DNA of 64,000 bases from Cupriavidus numazuensis (GTDB taxonomy: Bacteria > Pseudomonadota > Gammaproteobacteria > Burkholderiales > Burkholderiaceae), in contig NZ_CAJPVI010000035.1 in assembly GCF_905397435.1 (NCBI RefSeq), positions 1 through 64,000 of the forward strand. The letters are read 5' to 3'. Below are positions 26,276-36,606 of this stretch, one piece after another (the first letter of the stretch is position 1; every line of letters begins with the position of its first letter). A program made the translations under genes and the position numbers. The notes under the pieces were generated by a model. It had not been told where the DNA came from and made no database searches. It worked only from the letters and a program-made list of their open reading frames with translations.

Positions 26276-26437
26276 TGAGATGTCCCGGCTGTGACCGGGC
26301 GCCGACATTCACCCGAATCGATACGCCGAACCGGCGCAGGAGACAACGTGAACCCTTTGCCCGGCACGCAGCCCGCGCAGCGGATACCCAGTCCGCTCAA
26401 ACGCATCACCTGAACCCTTCCACGCAGAGGAAAGCGA

Positions 26438-28030
26438 ATGAACGCATACGACTATGTCGTCGTAGGCGGGGGCTCGGCCGGCTGTGCCATTGCCTCGCGC
26501 CTGTCGGAAGACCCCGCGGTCACCGTCTGCCTGCTGGAAGCCGGCGGGCCGGACAAGAGCGTATTGATCCACGCGCCGGTCGGCGTGGTCGCGATGATGC
26601 CGACGAAGATCAATAACTACGGCTATGAAACCGTGCCGCAGAAGGGGTTGAACGGGCGCAGGGGCTATCAGCCGCGCGGCAAGACGCTCGGCGGCAGCAG
26701 TTCGATCAACGCCATGCTGTACGTGCGCGGCCATCGCGCCGACTACGACCACTGGGCGTCGCTGGGCAACACCGGCTGGTCCTACGACGAGGTACTGCCG
26801 TACTTCAAGCGTGCCGAGAACAACGAGATCCATGGCGAAGACGAGTACCACGGCGCGGGTGGCCCGCTGAACGTCACGTATCCGCGCCACACCAGTCCGG
26901 TCAATCACATGTTCCTGGAAGCCGCGGCCATGAACGGCATTCCGCACGTCCGGGACTACAACGGCGCCACGCAAGCCGGCGCCTTCATGTACCAGGTCAC
27001 GCAGAAGGACGGCGAACGCTGCAGCGCGGCCAAGGCCTACCTGACGCCGAACCTGTCGCGCCGCAACCTGACCGTGCTGACCCATGCGGTATCGGCGCGC
27101 GTGCTGTTCGAAGATCGGCGCGCGGTCGGCGTGGCCTATTACCAGGGCAACGAACTGAAGCAGGTGCGCGCGCGCCGCGAAGTCGTGATCTCCGCAGGCG
27201 CTTTCGGCTCGCCGCAGTTGCTGATGCTGTCGGGGGTCGGCCCGGCGGCGCACTTGCGGGACAAGGGCATTCAGGTCGTGCAGGACCTGCCCGGCGTGGG
27301 CGAGAACCTGCAGGACCACATCGACTATGTGCAGACCTGGCGCACGCGCAGCGATACCGAGACCTTCGGCGTATCGGCACGCGGCACGCTGCGGATGACC
27401 GGCGCGATGCTCGAATGGAAGAACAAGCGCTCGGGCATGGTCACGAGCCCCTTCGCCGAAGCCGGCGCGTTCTTCTGCTCGCGTGAGGACATCACGGTTC
27501 CCGACCTGCAACTGGTCTTCGTGCTCGCCATTGTCGATGACCATGCGCGCAAGCTGCATGCAGGGCACGGCATTTCCTGCCACGTCGACGTCTTGCGTCC
27601 GCACAGCCGCGGCACGGTCGGCCTGAACAGCACGGATCCGCGTGACGCGCCGCGTATCGACCCGCGCTTTCTCGAAGACGAACGCGATCTCGACCTGCTG
27701 GTCAGGGGTGCGCAGATGCAGCAGCGCATCCTGGAATCGAAGCCGTTCGACGCCATCCGCGGAAAGATGCTGTACCCGGTGCGGGCCGACGATCCGGCCA
27801 GTATTGCCGCCGATATCCGCAGCCGCGCGGATACGCAATACCACCCGGTCGGCACTTGCAAGATGGGCGTGGACGACATGGCCGTGGTCGACCCGCAATT
27901 GCGCGTGCGCGGTGTGCAAGGCCTGCGCGTGGCGGACGCTTCGATCATGCCGACGATGATCGGCGGCAACACCAACGCCCCCTCGATCATGATCGGCGAG
28001 AAGGCGGCAGACCTGATCCGCGCAAGCTGA
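26438..28030 (+). CDS. GMC-family alcohol dehydrogenase (choline dehydrogenase/AlkJ-like)
   Basis: A 530-aa FAD enzyme. The dinucleotide motif [19 protein letters not shown] lies at residues 6-24, [20 protein letters not shown] near 80, and the C-terminal active-site blocks [10 protein letters not shown] and [20 protein letters not shown] are complete. It oxidises an alcohol to the aldehyde, passing electrons to a quinone or other acceptor. It is the first gene of an operon ending in beta-oxidation enzymes, so a primary alcohol from a longer aliphatic or terpenoid compound is a reasonable substrate class. No aldehyde dehydrogenase gene is in the operon. Confidence 0.9.
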   Translation: MNAYDYVVVGGGSAGCAIASRLSEDPAVTVCLLEAGGPDKSVLIHAPVGVVAMMPTKINNYGYETVPQKGLNGRRGYQPRGKTLGGSSSINAMLYVRGHRADYDHWASLGNTGWSYDEVLPYFKRAENNEIHGEDEYHGAGGPLNVTYPRHTSPVNHMFLEAAAMNGIPHVRDYNGATQAGAFMYQVTQKDGERCSAAKAYLTPNLSRRNLTVLTHAVSARVLFEDRRAVGVAYYQGNELKQVRARREVVISAGAFGSPQLLMLSGVGPAAHLRDKGIQVVQDLPGVGENLQDHIDYVQTWRTRSDTETFGVSARGTLRMTGAMLEWKNKRSGMVTSPFAEAGAFFCSREDITVPDLQLVFVLAIVDDHARKLHAGHGISCHVDVLRPHSRGTVGLNSTDPRDAPRIDPRFLEDERDLDLLVRGAQMQQRILESKPFDAIRGKMLYPVRADDPASIAADIRSRADTQYHPVGTCKMGVDDMAVVDPQLRVRGVQGLRVADASIMPTMIGGNTNAPSIMIGEKAADLIRAS

Positions 28031-28061
28031 CGACAACCGACAAAAAATCAGGAGACCAACC

Positions 28062-28217
28062 TTGAACCAACCGACCTGCAAGGCAGCCGTGGCGGACGGC
28101 AAGTTGAAGATCGAAGGCGACGGCGCCGGGGGGATTGAGTTGCTCGGCCTGTTCGACACCTTCACACCCAACTTCAAAATCGTTGTGCCTAACGGCAACA
28201 TCGCCAGCCCCCTTTGA
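28062..28217 (+). CDS. 51-aa ORF resembling the end of an alkyl sulfatase C-terminal domain
   Basis: An open frame with a TTG start at 28062, AGGAG 7 bases upstream (28050-28054) and a TGA at 28215-28217 gives 51 residues. The segment GKLKIEGDGAGG followed by LLGLFDTFTPNFKIVVPN closely resembles, from memory, the last 40 residues of SdsA-type alkyl sulfatases (the SCP2-like C-terminal domain). The rest of such a protein is absent; the GMC gene ends 31 bp before. It could be a remnant of a deleted sulfatase gene or an independent mini SCP2 protein. The ribosome site and the lack of internal stops favour expression. Confidence 0.5.
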   Translation: MNQPTCKAAVADGKLKIEGDGAGGIELLGLFDTFTPNFKIVVPNGNIASPL

Positions 28218-28244
28218 GGCCGCGCGCAAGACAGGAGTGATTGC

Positions 28245-29381
28245 ATGATTCCCCGCACCTTATTCAACGAAGATCACGAAATGCTGCGCGACGCCGCGCG
28301 CCGCTTCATGGAAACCGAAGTTGTTCCGCACCACGAGCGCTGGGAGGAACAGGGCTATGTCGACCGCGACGTCTGGCTGAAGGCCGGCGCGGCCGGCTTC
28401 CTTTGCGCGAGCATGCCGGAGCAGTATGGCGGCGCGGGCGGCGACAAGCTGTACAGCGTAGTGCTGATGGAAGAGCAGGCGCGCGCGGGCTGCACCGGGC
28501 TGGGCTTCGGCCTGCACTCGGAGATCGTGGCGCCGTATATCGAGCACTACGGCAGCGAATACCTGAAATCCACCTACCTGCCGAAGATGGCCGCCGGTGA
28601 AATGATCGGCGCGATTGCCATGACCGAGCCGGGCACCGGCTCGGACCTGCAGAGCATCAAGGCGACAGCGGTCCGCCAGGGCGACCACTATCTGCTGAAC
28701 GGATCCAAGACGTTCATCACGAACGGCTGGCATGCCGACCTCGTGATCGTCGTGGCCAAGACTGATCCGGATGCCGGCGCGAAAGGCATCAGCCTGTTCG
28801 TGGTCGATACCTCGATGCCGGGCTTCTCCAAGGGAAACCGCCTGAAGAAGGCCGGCATGAAGGCGCAGGACACCGCCGAACTGTTCTTCGACAACGTGCG
28901 CGTTCCTGTGGCCAACTTGCTCGGCGAGGAAGGGCAGGGCTTCAAGTACCTGATGCGCGAACTGTCGTGGGAACGGCTGCAGATCGCGATCACCGCAGTG
29001 GCAGCGGTGGAAGCCTGCCTGGAATGGACGCTTGCCTACACGCGTGAGCGCAAGGCCTTCAGGCGCCCGATCAGCGACTTCCAGACTGCCGCGCATGCGC
29101 TCGCGGAAATCCGCACTGAACTGGAAATGGGCCGCGTATTCGTGGACCGCTGCCTGCAACTGAAGCTCGAAGACAAGCTCGACGCTCCCACCGCGTCGAT
29201 GGCGAAGTACTGGACCACCGAGATGCAGTTCCGGGCGATCGATCGCTGCGTGCAACTCCACGGCGGCTACGGCTACATGTGGGAATACCCGATCACGCGC
29301 GCCTGGGCCGACGCCCGCGTGCAGCGCATCTACGGCGGCGCCAACGAGATCATGAAGGAACTGATCAGCCGCAACCTGTAA
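28245..29381 (+). CDS. Acyl-CoA dehydrogenase
   Basis: A 378-aa FAD enzyme. Hallmarks are IGAIAMTEPGTGSDLQSIKA near 121-140, TFITNGWHADLVIV and the C-terminal YGYMWEYPITRAWADARVQR. Glu243 in LSWERLQIAI is the likely base (LCAD/IVD position). The N-terminus TLFNEDHEMLRDAARRFMET is that of the long-chain branch. It lies 27 bp after the 51-aa ORF with AGGAG upstream. It would start beta-oxidation of the acyl-CoA made by the ligase at 32813. Confidence 0.92.
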   Translation: MIPRTLFNEDHEMLRDAARRFMETEVVPHHERWEEQGYVDRDVWLKAGAAGFLCASMPEQYGGAGGDKLYSVVLMEEQARAGCTGLGFGLHSEIVAPYIEHYGSEYLKSTYLPKMAAGEMIGAIAMTEPGTGSDLQSIKATAVRQGDHYLLNGSKTFITNGWHADLVIVVAKTDPDAGAKGISLFVVDTSMPGFSKGNRLKKAGMKAQDTAELFFDNVRVPVANLLGEEGQGFKYLMRELSWERLQIAITAVAAVEACLEWTLAYTRERKAFRRPISDFQTAAHALAEIRTELEMGRVFVDRCLQLKLEDKLDAPTASMAKYWTTEMQFRAIDRCVQLHGGYGYMWEYPITRAWADARVQRIYGGANEIMKELISRNL

Positions 29382-29432
29382 GGACCGCTTCTCCGCTGCG
29401 AGCGGCAACAAGCGTCAACTGGAGACGAATAC

Positions 29433-30638
29433 ATGGAAGCTTATATCTACGACGCGGTCCGTACGCCGCGTGGCAAAGGCAGGAAGGACGGATCGCTGCA
29501 CGGTGTCACGCCGCTGCGGCTGGCCGAAGTCGCACTGCGCGCGCTGGGCACGCGCAATGACCTGGATACGAGCCTGATCGACGATGTCGTGCTGGGTTGC
29601 GTCGAGCCGATCGGCGAGCAGGGCGCGTGCATCGGCCGCATGGCGGCCCTCGCGGCCGACTACGCGGAGAGCGTGGCGGGCGTGCAGATCAACCGCTTCT
29701 GCGCGTCCGGGCTGGAAGCTTGCAATATGGCAGCCGCGCAGGTGATGTCGGGCCAGTCCGACCTGGTGGTCGGCGGCGGCGTCGAGGCGATGTCGCGCGT
29801 ACCCATGGGCTCGTCGGGCGGCGCATGGCCGGTCGATCCGCAGAGCGCGTTCAAGCGCTACTTTGTGCCGCAGGGCGTGTCGGCGGATGCGATTGCGACG
29901 ATGTGGGGCCACAGCCGGCGCGACGTCGATGCCTATGCCGTCGAGAGCCAGCAGCGCGCGAAGCGTGCATGGGACGCTGGTCACTTTGCGAAGACCGTCG
30001 TACCGGTGCTCGACCGTAACGGCCTGACCATCCTCGACCATGACGAGCTGATGCGTCCGGAAGCCACGGTCGAATCGCTCGGCCAGCTCAAGCCGTCGTT
30101 CGCCGAGATGGGCGAGCAGTTCGGCTTCGACGCGGTGATCCGTCAGCGCTATCCGGAAATCGAGCAGATTCGTCACGTGCACCACGCCGGCAACAGCTCC
30201 GGCATCGTCGACGGCGCCGCTGCTGTGCTGATTGGTAACCGTGACGCCGGCGAACGCGCCGGATTGAAGCCGCGTGCGCGCGTCCGTTCATTCGCGACGA
30301 TTGGCTCGGAGCCGTCGATCATGCTGACGGGGCCGAGCTACGCGGCCGAGAAGGCGCTGAAGCGCGCCGGCATGTCGGTGTCGGACATCGACCTGTGGGA
30401 ACTCAACGAAGCCTTCGCGTCGGTCGTGCTGCGCTTCATGGAAGTGCTGGCGATCCCGCACGACAGGATCAACGTCAACGGCGGTTCGATTGCGATGGGG
30501 CATCCGCTTGGCGCGACCGGCGCCATGATCCTCGGCATCCTGCTCGACGAGATGGAACGGCGCAACGTCGCCACCGGCCTGGCCACGCTGTGCGTGGGTG
30601 CCGGCATGGGCACCGCCACCATCATCGAACGCCTCTGA
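29433..30638 (+). CDS. Acetyl-CoA C-acyltransferase (thiolase, FadA-like)
   Basis: A 401-aa thiolase. Cys90 in [19 protein letters not shown] is the nucleophile; the C-terminal blocks [19 protein letters not shown] and [16 protein letters not shown] supply the His and second Cys. Length and motifs are those of degradative FadA/AtoB enzymes. It is encoded 10 bp before the FadB-type fusion gene, so the two proteins probably form a trifunctional complex. Confidence 0.92.
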   Translation: MEAYIYDAVRTPRGKGRKDGSLHGVTPLRLAEVALRALGTRNDLDTSLIDDVVLGCVEPIGEQGACIGRMAALAADYAESVAGVQINRFCASGLEACNMAAAQVMSGQSDLVVGGGVEAMSRVPMGSSGGAWPVDPQSAFKRYFVPQGVSADAIATMWGHSRRDVDAYAVESQQRAKRAWDAGHFAKTVVPVLDRNGLTILDHDELMRPEATVESLGQLKPSFAEMGEQFGFDAVIRQRYPEIEQIRHVHHAGNSSGIVDGAAAVLIGNRDAGERAGLKPRARVRSFATIGSEPSIMLTGPSYAAEKALKRAGMSVSDIDLWELNEAFASVVLRFMEVLAIPHDRINVNGGSIAMGHPLGATGAMILGILLDEMERRNVATGLATLCVGAGMGTATIIERL

Positions 30639-30648
30639 GGAAACTGAC

Positions 30649-32769
30649 ATGATCGACTTCACTCTTGACCCGCAGGGCATCGCCACTTTGTGCTGGAACA
30701 TGCCGGGCCGCAGCCAGAACGTGCTGAACGGCGAAAGCTGCGAAGCGCTGTTTGCCGCAATCGAACGGGCCGTGTCCGACGATGCGGTCAACGGCATCCT
30801 GATGACCTCCGCCAAGCCGGACTTCATTGCCGGCGGCGATCTCGAATGGCTGCTCTCGGCCAGCGACGCCGCGGAACTGTTCGGGCGCGTGATGCGCCTG
30901 CACCGTGCATTGCGCAGCCTCGAAACCTGCGGCAAGCCGGTCGCGATGGCGTTGCCGGGCGCGACGCTGGGCGGTGGCCTGGAAATCGCGCTGGCCGGGC
31001 ACTACCGCGTTGCGGCTGACAACCCGAAAGCGCGCTTTGGTTTGCCAGAGGTGACGCTCGGGCTGCTGCCGGGTGGCGGCGGCACGCAGCGCCTGCCGCG
31101 CCTGATCGGCATCCAGAAATCATTGCCGCTGCTGCTGGAAGGCAAGCGCCTGAAGGCGGCCGAAGCGCTGAAGCTCGGCATTCTGGATGCCGTGGTGGCG
31201 CCCGGCACCGAAGTGGAGGCCGCGCGCGAGTGGCTGCTTGCGCAACACGATATCCGGCAGCAGCCGTGGGACGCCAAGGGCTACCGGATTCCGGGCGGCG
31301 CGGTGTCGTCGCCGGCGGTGCAGCAGGTCTTCATGGCCTCCAATGCGCTGCTGCGCGCAAAGACCTACGGCAACTATCCGGCGCCGGCCAACATCCTGTC
31401 CTGCGTGTACGAAGGCCTGATCACCAATATCGATACCGGCTTGCAGACCGAGGCCCGCTACTTCGTCGAAACGGTAATGACGCCGGAAGCGAAGAACATG
31501 ATCCGCACGCTGTTCTTCAGCATGGGAGAGGCCAACAAGCTCGCCGGGCGCCCGGCCGGCGTGCCGGTGCAGAAATACAGCAAGATCGGCGTACTCGGCG
31601 CCGGCATGATGGGCGCGGGTATTGCCTACGTGGCGGCGAAATCCGGCATTGAGGTCGTGCTGATCGACATGAACCAGGAAGCGGCCGAGAAGGGCAAGGC
31701 GTATTCGCGGGCGCTGGTCGACAAACAGGTGGAGCGCGGCCAGCTTGCGCAGGACAAGGCGCAAGCACTGCTCGGCCGCATTACGCCGACCACCGACTAT
31801 GCACGACTGGATGGTGCCGAGATCGTCGTCGAAGCCGTGTTCGAGGACCGCGCGATCAAGGCCGACGTGACGAAGAAGAGCGAAGCGGTGCTGGCTGCCG
31901 ATGCGATCTTCGCTTCCAACACCTCGACACTGCCGATCACGGGCCTGGCGGAGGCCAGCGCGCGTCCGGCCAACTTTATCGGCCTGCATTTCTTCTCGCC
32001 GGTCGAGCGCATGCCGCTGGTCGAGGTCATCGTCGGCAAGCAGACGAGTCAGGCGACGCTGGCGCGCTCGCTGGACCTGATCCAGGCGCTCGGCATGACG
32101 CCGATTGTCGTCAACGACTCGCGCGGCTTCTATACGAGCCGTGTGTTCTCGTCCTACGTGCTCGAAGGCCTGGCCATGCTGCGCGAGGGTATTGCGCCTG
32201 CGCTGATCGAGAACGCGGGCCTGATGGCAGGAATGCCGGTGGGGCCGCTTGCGCTGACCGACGAAGTCTCGAGCGAGCTGGTCTACAAGATCGACCGGCA
32301 GACCCGTGCCGACCTCGGCGACGCCTACCAGCCGCGTCCCGGCCATGACGTAGCCGCGAAGATGGTCGAGCTTGGCCGCATCGGCAAGAAGGCGGGCATG
32401 GGCTACTACGAGTATCCCGCGGGCGGCAAGAAGCATCTCTGGAGCGGACTGGCCGAGTTGTTCCCGCTTGCACAAAGCCAGCCCGACGTGCAGTCGCTGA
32501 TCGAGCGCCTGATTGCCGTGCAGGCGGTGGAAACCGTGCGCTGCATGGAAGAAGGCGTGCTGACGACGGCGCGCGATGCGGATGTCGGCGCGATCCTGGC
32601 CTGGGGGTTCCCGGCGTTTCGCGGTGGACCGATCTCGTGGGTGCAGACCGTTGGTATCGCGCAGTTCGTCGAACAATGCGAAAGGCTTTCCACGCAGCAT
32701 GGGGCACGCTTTGCGCCGCCGGCCTTGCTGAAGACGATGGCGGAGAAAGGCGAAGGCTTCTACCAGTAG
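30649..32769 (+). CDS. 3-hydroxyacyl-CoA dehydrogenase/enoyl-CoA hydratase fusion (FadB/FadJ-like)
   Basis: A 706-aa bifunctional enzyme. The crotonase domain fills about 1-190 (PDFIAGGDLEWLL, then GATLGGGLEIALAG). The NAD-binding domain begins near 310 with IGVLGAGMMGAGIAYVAAKS, and the C-terminal 3-HAD domain includes LHFFSPVERMPLVEVIVGK and NDSRGFYTSRVFSSY. The ATG at 30649 was chosen over the frame opening at 30598 because the latter overlaps the thiolase gene. It converts enoyl-CoA to 3-ketoacyl-CoA for the thiolase encoded upstream. Confidence 0.93.
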   Translation: MIDFTLDPQGIATLCWNMPGRSQNVLNGESCEALFAAIERAVSDDAVNGILMTSAKPDFIAGGDLEWLLSASDAAELFGRVMRLHRALRSLETCGKPVAMALPGATLGGGLEIALAGHYRVAADNPKARFGLPEVTLGLLPGGGGTQRLPRLIGIQKSLPLLLEGKRLKAAEALKLGILDAVVAPGTEVEAAREWLLAQHDIRQQPWDAKGYRIPGGAVSSPAVQQVFMASNALLRAKTYGNYPAPANILSCVYEGLITNIDTGLQTEARYFVETVMTPEAKNMIRTLFFSMGEANKLAGRPAGVPVQKYSKIGVLGAGMMGAGIAYVAAKSGIEVVLIDMNQEAAEKGKAYSRALVDKQVERGQLAQDKAQALLGRITPTTDYARLDGAEIVVEAVFEDRAIKADVTKKSEAVLAADAIFASNTSTLPITGLAEASARPANFIGLHFFSPVERMPLVEVIVGKQTSQATLARSLDLIQALGMTPIVVNDSRGFYTSRVFSSYVLEGLAMLREGIAPALIENAGLMAGMPVGPLALTDEVSSELVYKIDRQTRADLGDAYQPRPGHDVAAKMVELGRIGKKAGMGYYEYPAGGKKHLWSGLAELFPLAQSQPDVQSLIERLIAVQAVETVRCMEEGVLTTARDADVGAILAWGFPAFRGGPISWVQTVGIAQFVEQCERLSTQHGARFAPPALLKTMAEKGEGFYQ

Positions 32770-32812
32770 AAGCTTCCCTTGATATCCCGCTCTTAACAAA
32801 ACAGGAGACAAC

Positions 32813-34456
32813 ATGCTTGGCCAGATGCAGGACAAACCGCTGCTGATTTCATCGCTGCTCGAACACGCGGAGCGCTTTCACCCGAATGTCGAGATCGTCA
32901 CGAGGACGGTCGAGGGTCCCATCCATCGATGCAACTGGCGCGAACTCGGTGAACGTTCGCGCCGCCTGGCGATCGCCCTGCAGAAGCGGGGCGTCAAACA
33001 CGGCAGCATGGTCGCGACGCTGGCGACGAATACCTATCGCCATCTTGAGCTGTACTTTGCCGTGATGGGCCTCGGCGCCGTGCTGCACACGATCAACCCG
33101 CGCCTGTCGCCGGAACACCTGGAATACATCGTCAACCATGCGGAAGACGAGATCCTGTTCTTCGACTTGCCGTTCGCGCCGTTGATCGAGAAGCTGCAGT
33201 CGCGCTTCCCGACCGTGCGGCGCTTCTATGCGCTGGCCAATCAGGATTCCGTGGAAACGGCAGCGCCGGCGATCCGGGACTTCGCTGGCTACGAGACCCT
33301 GTTCGACGATACGCCTGCCGATCCGTCCTTCACGTGGCCGCAGTTCGATGAGCGTTCGGCATCGACGCTGTGCTACACCTCGGGCACGACCGGCAACCCG
33401 AAGGGCGTGCTGTACTCGCACCGTTCGACGGTGCTGCACAACCACGTGATCAGCCTGTCCGACTCGCTCGGTTCATCGGCCGACGCTACCATCCTGCTCG
33501 TGGTGCCGCTGTTCCACGTCAACGCGTGGGGCCTGCCGTATGCGGCCGCGATGACTGGCGCCAAACTGGTGCTGCCCGGGCCGCATCTCGACGGCAAGAG
33601 CATCTATGACCTGCTGCGCGATGAGCGCGTCACGCTGGCGGCCGGTGTCCCGACCATCTGGCAGATGCTGTTCCAGCATGTCGATGCCAACGGCCTGAAC
33701 CCGCGCGAGGATCTGTGCCTGAAAGATGCCGTGGTCGGCGGCTCAGCAGCGCCGCGCATGATGATCGAGCGCTTCGACCGCGACTTCGGCACCTTCCTGC
33801 TGCATGCCTGGGGCATGACGGAGATGAGCCCGCTTGGCGTGGTCTGCCGCCTGCTGCCCAAGCACGCGAATCTGACCGCGTCGCAGCGCTACGACATCCA
33901 GATGAAGCAGGGCCGCGCGGTGTATGGCGTGCAGCTCAAGATCGTCGATGACGATGGCCAGCGGCTGCCGCACGACGGCAAGGCCAGCGGGAAGCTCATG
34001 GTCAGCGGTCCGTGGATTATCGGCCGGTACTTCAAGGGCGACGACAACCTGCTGGACAGCGAAGGCTTCTTCGACACCGGCGACATCGCCACAATTGACG
34101 AAGATGGTTACGTCACGCTGGTCGACCGCTCAAAGGACGTGATCAAGTCCGGCGGCGAATGGATCTCGTCGATCGACCTGGAGAACGCGGCAGTGGGTTG
34201 CCCGGGCATTGCGATGGCCGCAGTGATTGCGCTGCCGCATCCGAAGTGGCAGGAACGCCCGCTGCTGATCTGCGTGAAGAAACCGGGTGCCGAGGTCGAC
34301 AAGGCCGCCGTGCTGGCCTACCTGGACGGCAAGATCGCAAAGTGGTGGACGCCGGACGACGTGGTGTTTGTCGACTCCCTGCCGCTGACCGCTACCGGGA
34401 AAATCTACAAGCTCGGCTTGCGCCAGGTGTTCAAGGATCATGAACTGCCGGCCTGA
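32813..34456 (+). CDS. Fatty-acid/acyl-CoA synthetase (AMP-binding)
   Basis: A 547-aa ligase with [19 protein letters not shown] near 190, [15 protein letters not shown] near 330, the hinge region [20 protein letters not shown] and the C-terminal lysine block [15 protein letters not shown]. The GGEWIS variant is characteristic of the medium/long-chain AlkK-like group. It is the last enzyme gene of the operon and activates the free acid after alcohol and aldehyde oxidation. Confidence 0.92.
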   Translation: MLGQMQDKPLLISSLLEHAERFHPNVEIVTRTVEGPIHRCNWRELGERSRRLAIALQKRGVKHGSMVATLATNTYRHLELYFAVMGLGAVLHTINPRLSPEHLEYIVNHAEDEILFFDLPFAPLIEKLQSRFPTVRRFYALANQDSVETAAPAIRDFAGYETLFDDTPADPSFTWPQFDERSASTLCYTSGTTGNPKGVLYSHRSTVLHNHVISLSDSLGSSADATILLVVPLFHVNAWGLPYAAAMTGAKLVLPGPHLDGKSIYDLLRDERVTLAAGVPTIWQMLFQHVDANGLNPREDLCLKDAVVGGSAAPRMMIERFDRDFGTFLLHAWGMTEMSPLGVVCRLLPKHANLTASQRYDIQMKQGRAVYGVQLKIVDDDGQRLPHDGKASGKLMVSGPWIIGRYFKGDDNLLDSEGFFDTGDIATIDEDGYVTLVDRSKDVIKSGGEWISSIDLENAAVGCPGIAMAAVIALPHPKWQERPLLICVKKPGAEVDKAAVLAYLDGKIAKWWTPDDVVFVDSLPLTATGKIYKLGLRQVFKDHELPA

Positions 34457-34473
34457 TCGGGCGACGGCGAAGG

Positions 34474-34530
34474 CTCGCCAGGCTCTGACGGTGTCGGGCG
34501 TCGAACTCGGCGTCCGCGCGGCCTGGCGAG
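34474..34530 (+). promoter_or_regulatory. Large hairpin abutting the ribosome site of the response regulator
   Basis: CTCGCCAGGC (34474-34483) is perfectly repeated in inverse as GCCTGGCGAG (34521-34530), with a GC-rich 37-base loop. The right arm ends exactly where the AAGGA ribosome site of the next gene begins (34531). It has no T-run, so it is not a standard terminator. It could partly stop transcription from the long operon or control translation of the regulator. Confidence 0.45.
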
Positions 34531-34540
34531 AAGGACTCTC

Positions 34541-35155
34541 ATGAGCGAATCCCATGACCACGTCCATGTGCTGGATGATGATGAATCCGTGCGCATGGCT
34601 ATCAGGGGGCTGCTGACAGCATCTGGATATCTGGTCCATTGTTACGGGTCGCCCGGCGAGTTTCTCGTGACGGACACGCCAGAGGTGCCCGCCTGCCTGT
34701 TGCTGGACCTTGAAATGGCTGGCGTGAACGGCTTGCAGGTGCAGCGCATCCTGCAACGGCAGGGCCGCCATATGCCAATCGTCTTCATGAGCGCCTACCG
34801 GGATGTGCCTCGCACGGTGCAGGCATTCAAGCAAGGTGCGAGCGATTTCCTGCTCAAGCCGATCGAGCCGGAGTGGCTGTTCGAGGCAGTGGAAACTGCA
34901 CTGACCGCCGACAGGGCACGACGGGCGGCGCTGAGTGCGCAACGGCAGATGTCGCTCAGCGATCGGGAGCGTGCGGTGTTGCTGGGCATTGTCGGTGGCC
35001 GCATCAACCGCGAGATCGCTGCGGAGCTGGGCTTGAGCGAGCGGACCATCAAGTCGTGCCGCGCGGCATTGATGCGCCGACTGGGGGCTGGCTCGCTGGC
35101 CGACCTGATGCGTCTTGCCCGTCCTTTGCTGGCTGATCCCGCATCGATCGCATAG
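34541..35155 (+). CDS. FixJ/NarL-type response regulator (orphan)
   Basis: A 204-aa two-domain regulator. The receiver holds the acidic pocket DDD at 12-14, phospho-acceptor Asp56 in LLLDLEMAG, Ser in FMSAYRD and Lys in FLLKPIEP. The LuxR-type HTH is INREIAAELGLSERTIKSCR near 165. The FixJ-like FLLKPIEPEWL linker separates them. No sensor kinase gene is adjacent, so its partner is elsewhere. It lies 84 bp after the ligase and may belong to the same transcript. Confidence 0.9.
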   Translation: MSESHDHVHVLDDDESVRMAIRGLLTASGYLVHCYGSPGEFLVTDTPEVPACLLLDLEMAGVNGLQVQRILQRQGRHMPIVFMSAYRDVPRTVQAFKQGASDFLLKPIEPEWLFEAVETALTADRARRAALSAQRQMSLSDRERAVLLGIVGGRINREIAAELGLSERTIKSCRAALMRRLGAGSLADLMRLARPLLADPASIA

Positions 35156-35377
35156 AGAAGCGGGAAGCGGGAAGCGGTCAGTCTTGGATGGGTGCGGTGC
35201 GCTATTGCGGGAAGGGGAAATGCGGTTGCCCTTGGTCCCGATGGCCGATCGGCGCATCGTCCGGCAAGCTTGGTCAGCGGTTTTCGGCCGCGCATGGCGT
35301 GTATCGGGAAAGACATCTGGCATTCACGCGCTGTCGCCAGTCAGCGGCACCGTGTCGGAAGTAAGGAAGGTTCCACG
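35156..35377. other. Short gap between response regulator and FGE genes
   Basis: I see no supported gene here. At the left end the heptamer GAAGCGG is repeated three times in tandem (about 35158-35178), a simple local duplication. An AAGGAAGG ribosome site precedes the FGE start at 35378. The open frame through this gap has no family similarity. Confidence 0.4.
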
Positions 35378-36559
35378 ATGAAGCGGGCCCGGCAGGTGAA
35401 GCGGAACGAGAGACCCACGGCGCGAACCGTACCGCTGCGGCGTGTGCTGCCAGCAGTCCTGGTGGCCGGTGCCGTGGCCCTCGGCATCGGCGTCTCATAC
35501 CTGCTTTCGCGTACCGGAGCGCCAGGCGCAGCCGCGTTCGAAGCGGGAGATGGCATACGCGGCCCGGCCGGCATGGCGCATGTGCCCGGCGGCGAATTCC
35601 TCATGGGCAGCGACAGCAAGATGGCCCAGGCCAACGAGAAGCCCGCGCACAAGGTGCGCATTCACGGCTTCTGGATGGACCAGCACCATGTCACCAATGC
35701 CGAGTTCCGCAAGTTCGTCGAAGCAACCGGCTATGTCACCACCGCCGAGAAGGCGCCTGACTGGGAAACCCTGAAGGTCCAACTGCCGCCCGGTACGCCG
35801 CGCCCGCCGGCCAGTGCAATGGTCGCGGGCGCCATGGTGTTCGTGGGCACGTCGCGCCCCGTGCCGCTGCAGGACTATTCGCGCTGGTGGCGCTATGTGC
35901 CGGGCGCGGACTGGCGCCATCCGGGCGGGCCGGGAACGTCGATCGAGGGCAAGGACAATCACCCGGTAGTCCAGGTCTCCTATGAGGATGCGCAGGCCTA
36001 TGCCAAATGGACTCACAAGCGTTTGCCGACCGAAGCCGAGTGGGAGTTCGCCGCGCGCGGCGGGCTGGAGCAGGCCACCTACGCTTGGGGCGAGAAATTC
36101 GCGCCCGAGGGCAAGCAGATGGCCAACGTCTGGCAGGGCCAGCAAGGGCAGCCGTTCCCGGTGATCAGCCCCAAGGCGGGCGGCGCGCTGGGCACCAGCC
36201 CGGTCGGCACGTTTCCGGCCAACGGCTACGGCCTCTATGACATGACCGGCAACGCGTGGCAGTGGGTCGCGGACTGGTACCGCGCCGACCAGTTCCGGCG
36301 CGAGGCTGCGCTCAGCAAGCGGATCGACGATCCTCCCGGTCCCATCGCCTCATGGGATCCGAGCGAGCCGGGTGTGCCCGTCGATGCGCCCAGGCGCGTC
36401 ACGCGTGGTGGGTCCTTCCTCTGCAACGAGGACTACTGCCTGAGCTACCGGCCCAGCGCGCGGCGCGGCACCGATCCTTACAACAGCATGTCGCACCTTG
36501 GCTTCCGGCTGGTCATGGATGACGAGCAGTGGAACAAGGCGAGGCTGCAGCGCCAGTAA
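35378..36559 (+). CDS. Formylglycine-generating enzyme (sulfatase-modifying factor), membrane-anchored
   Basis: A 393-aa protein of the FGE-sulfatase superfamily. It opens with a basic stretch and a hydrophobic span (VLPAVLVAGAVALGIGVSYL, about 28-47), then the FGE domain: MAHVPGGEFLMGSDSKMAQA, FWMDQHHVTNAEFRKFVEAT, LPTEAEWEFAARGG and the end block RGGSFLCNEDYCLSYRPSAR. Cys349 and Cys354 match the copper-binding cysteine pair of aerobic FGEs. It converts the sulfatase cysteine to formylglycine. The start at 35378 has AAGGAAGG upstream. An N-terminal membrane span implies a periplasmic side; most bacterial FGEs act in the cytoplasm. Confidence 0.9.
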   Translation: MKRARQVKRNERPTARTVPLRRVLPAVLVAGAVALGIGVSYLLSRTGAPGAAAFEAGDGIRGPAGMAHVPGGEFLMGSDSKMAQANEKPAHKVRIHGFWMDQHHVTNAEFRKFVEATGYVTTAEKAPDWETLKVQLPPGTPRPPASAMVAGAMVFVGTSRPVPLQDYSRWWRYVPGADWRHPGGPGTSIEGKDNHPVVQVSYEDAQAYAKWTHKRLPTEAEWEFAARGGLEQATYAWGEKFAPEGKQMANVWQGQQGQPFPVISPKAGGALGTSPVGTFPANGYGLYDMTGNAWQWVADWYRADQFRREAALSKRIDDPPGPIASWDPSEPGVPVDAPRRVTRGGSFLCNEDYCLSYRPSARRGTDPYNSMSHLGFRLVMDDEQWNKARLQRQ

Positions 36560-36606
36560 TGCCTCGAGCGTGCAGTTGCCCAACTGTCCCAAAGGAGGAA
36601 TGAGCC

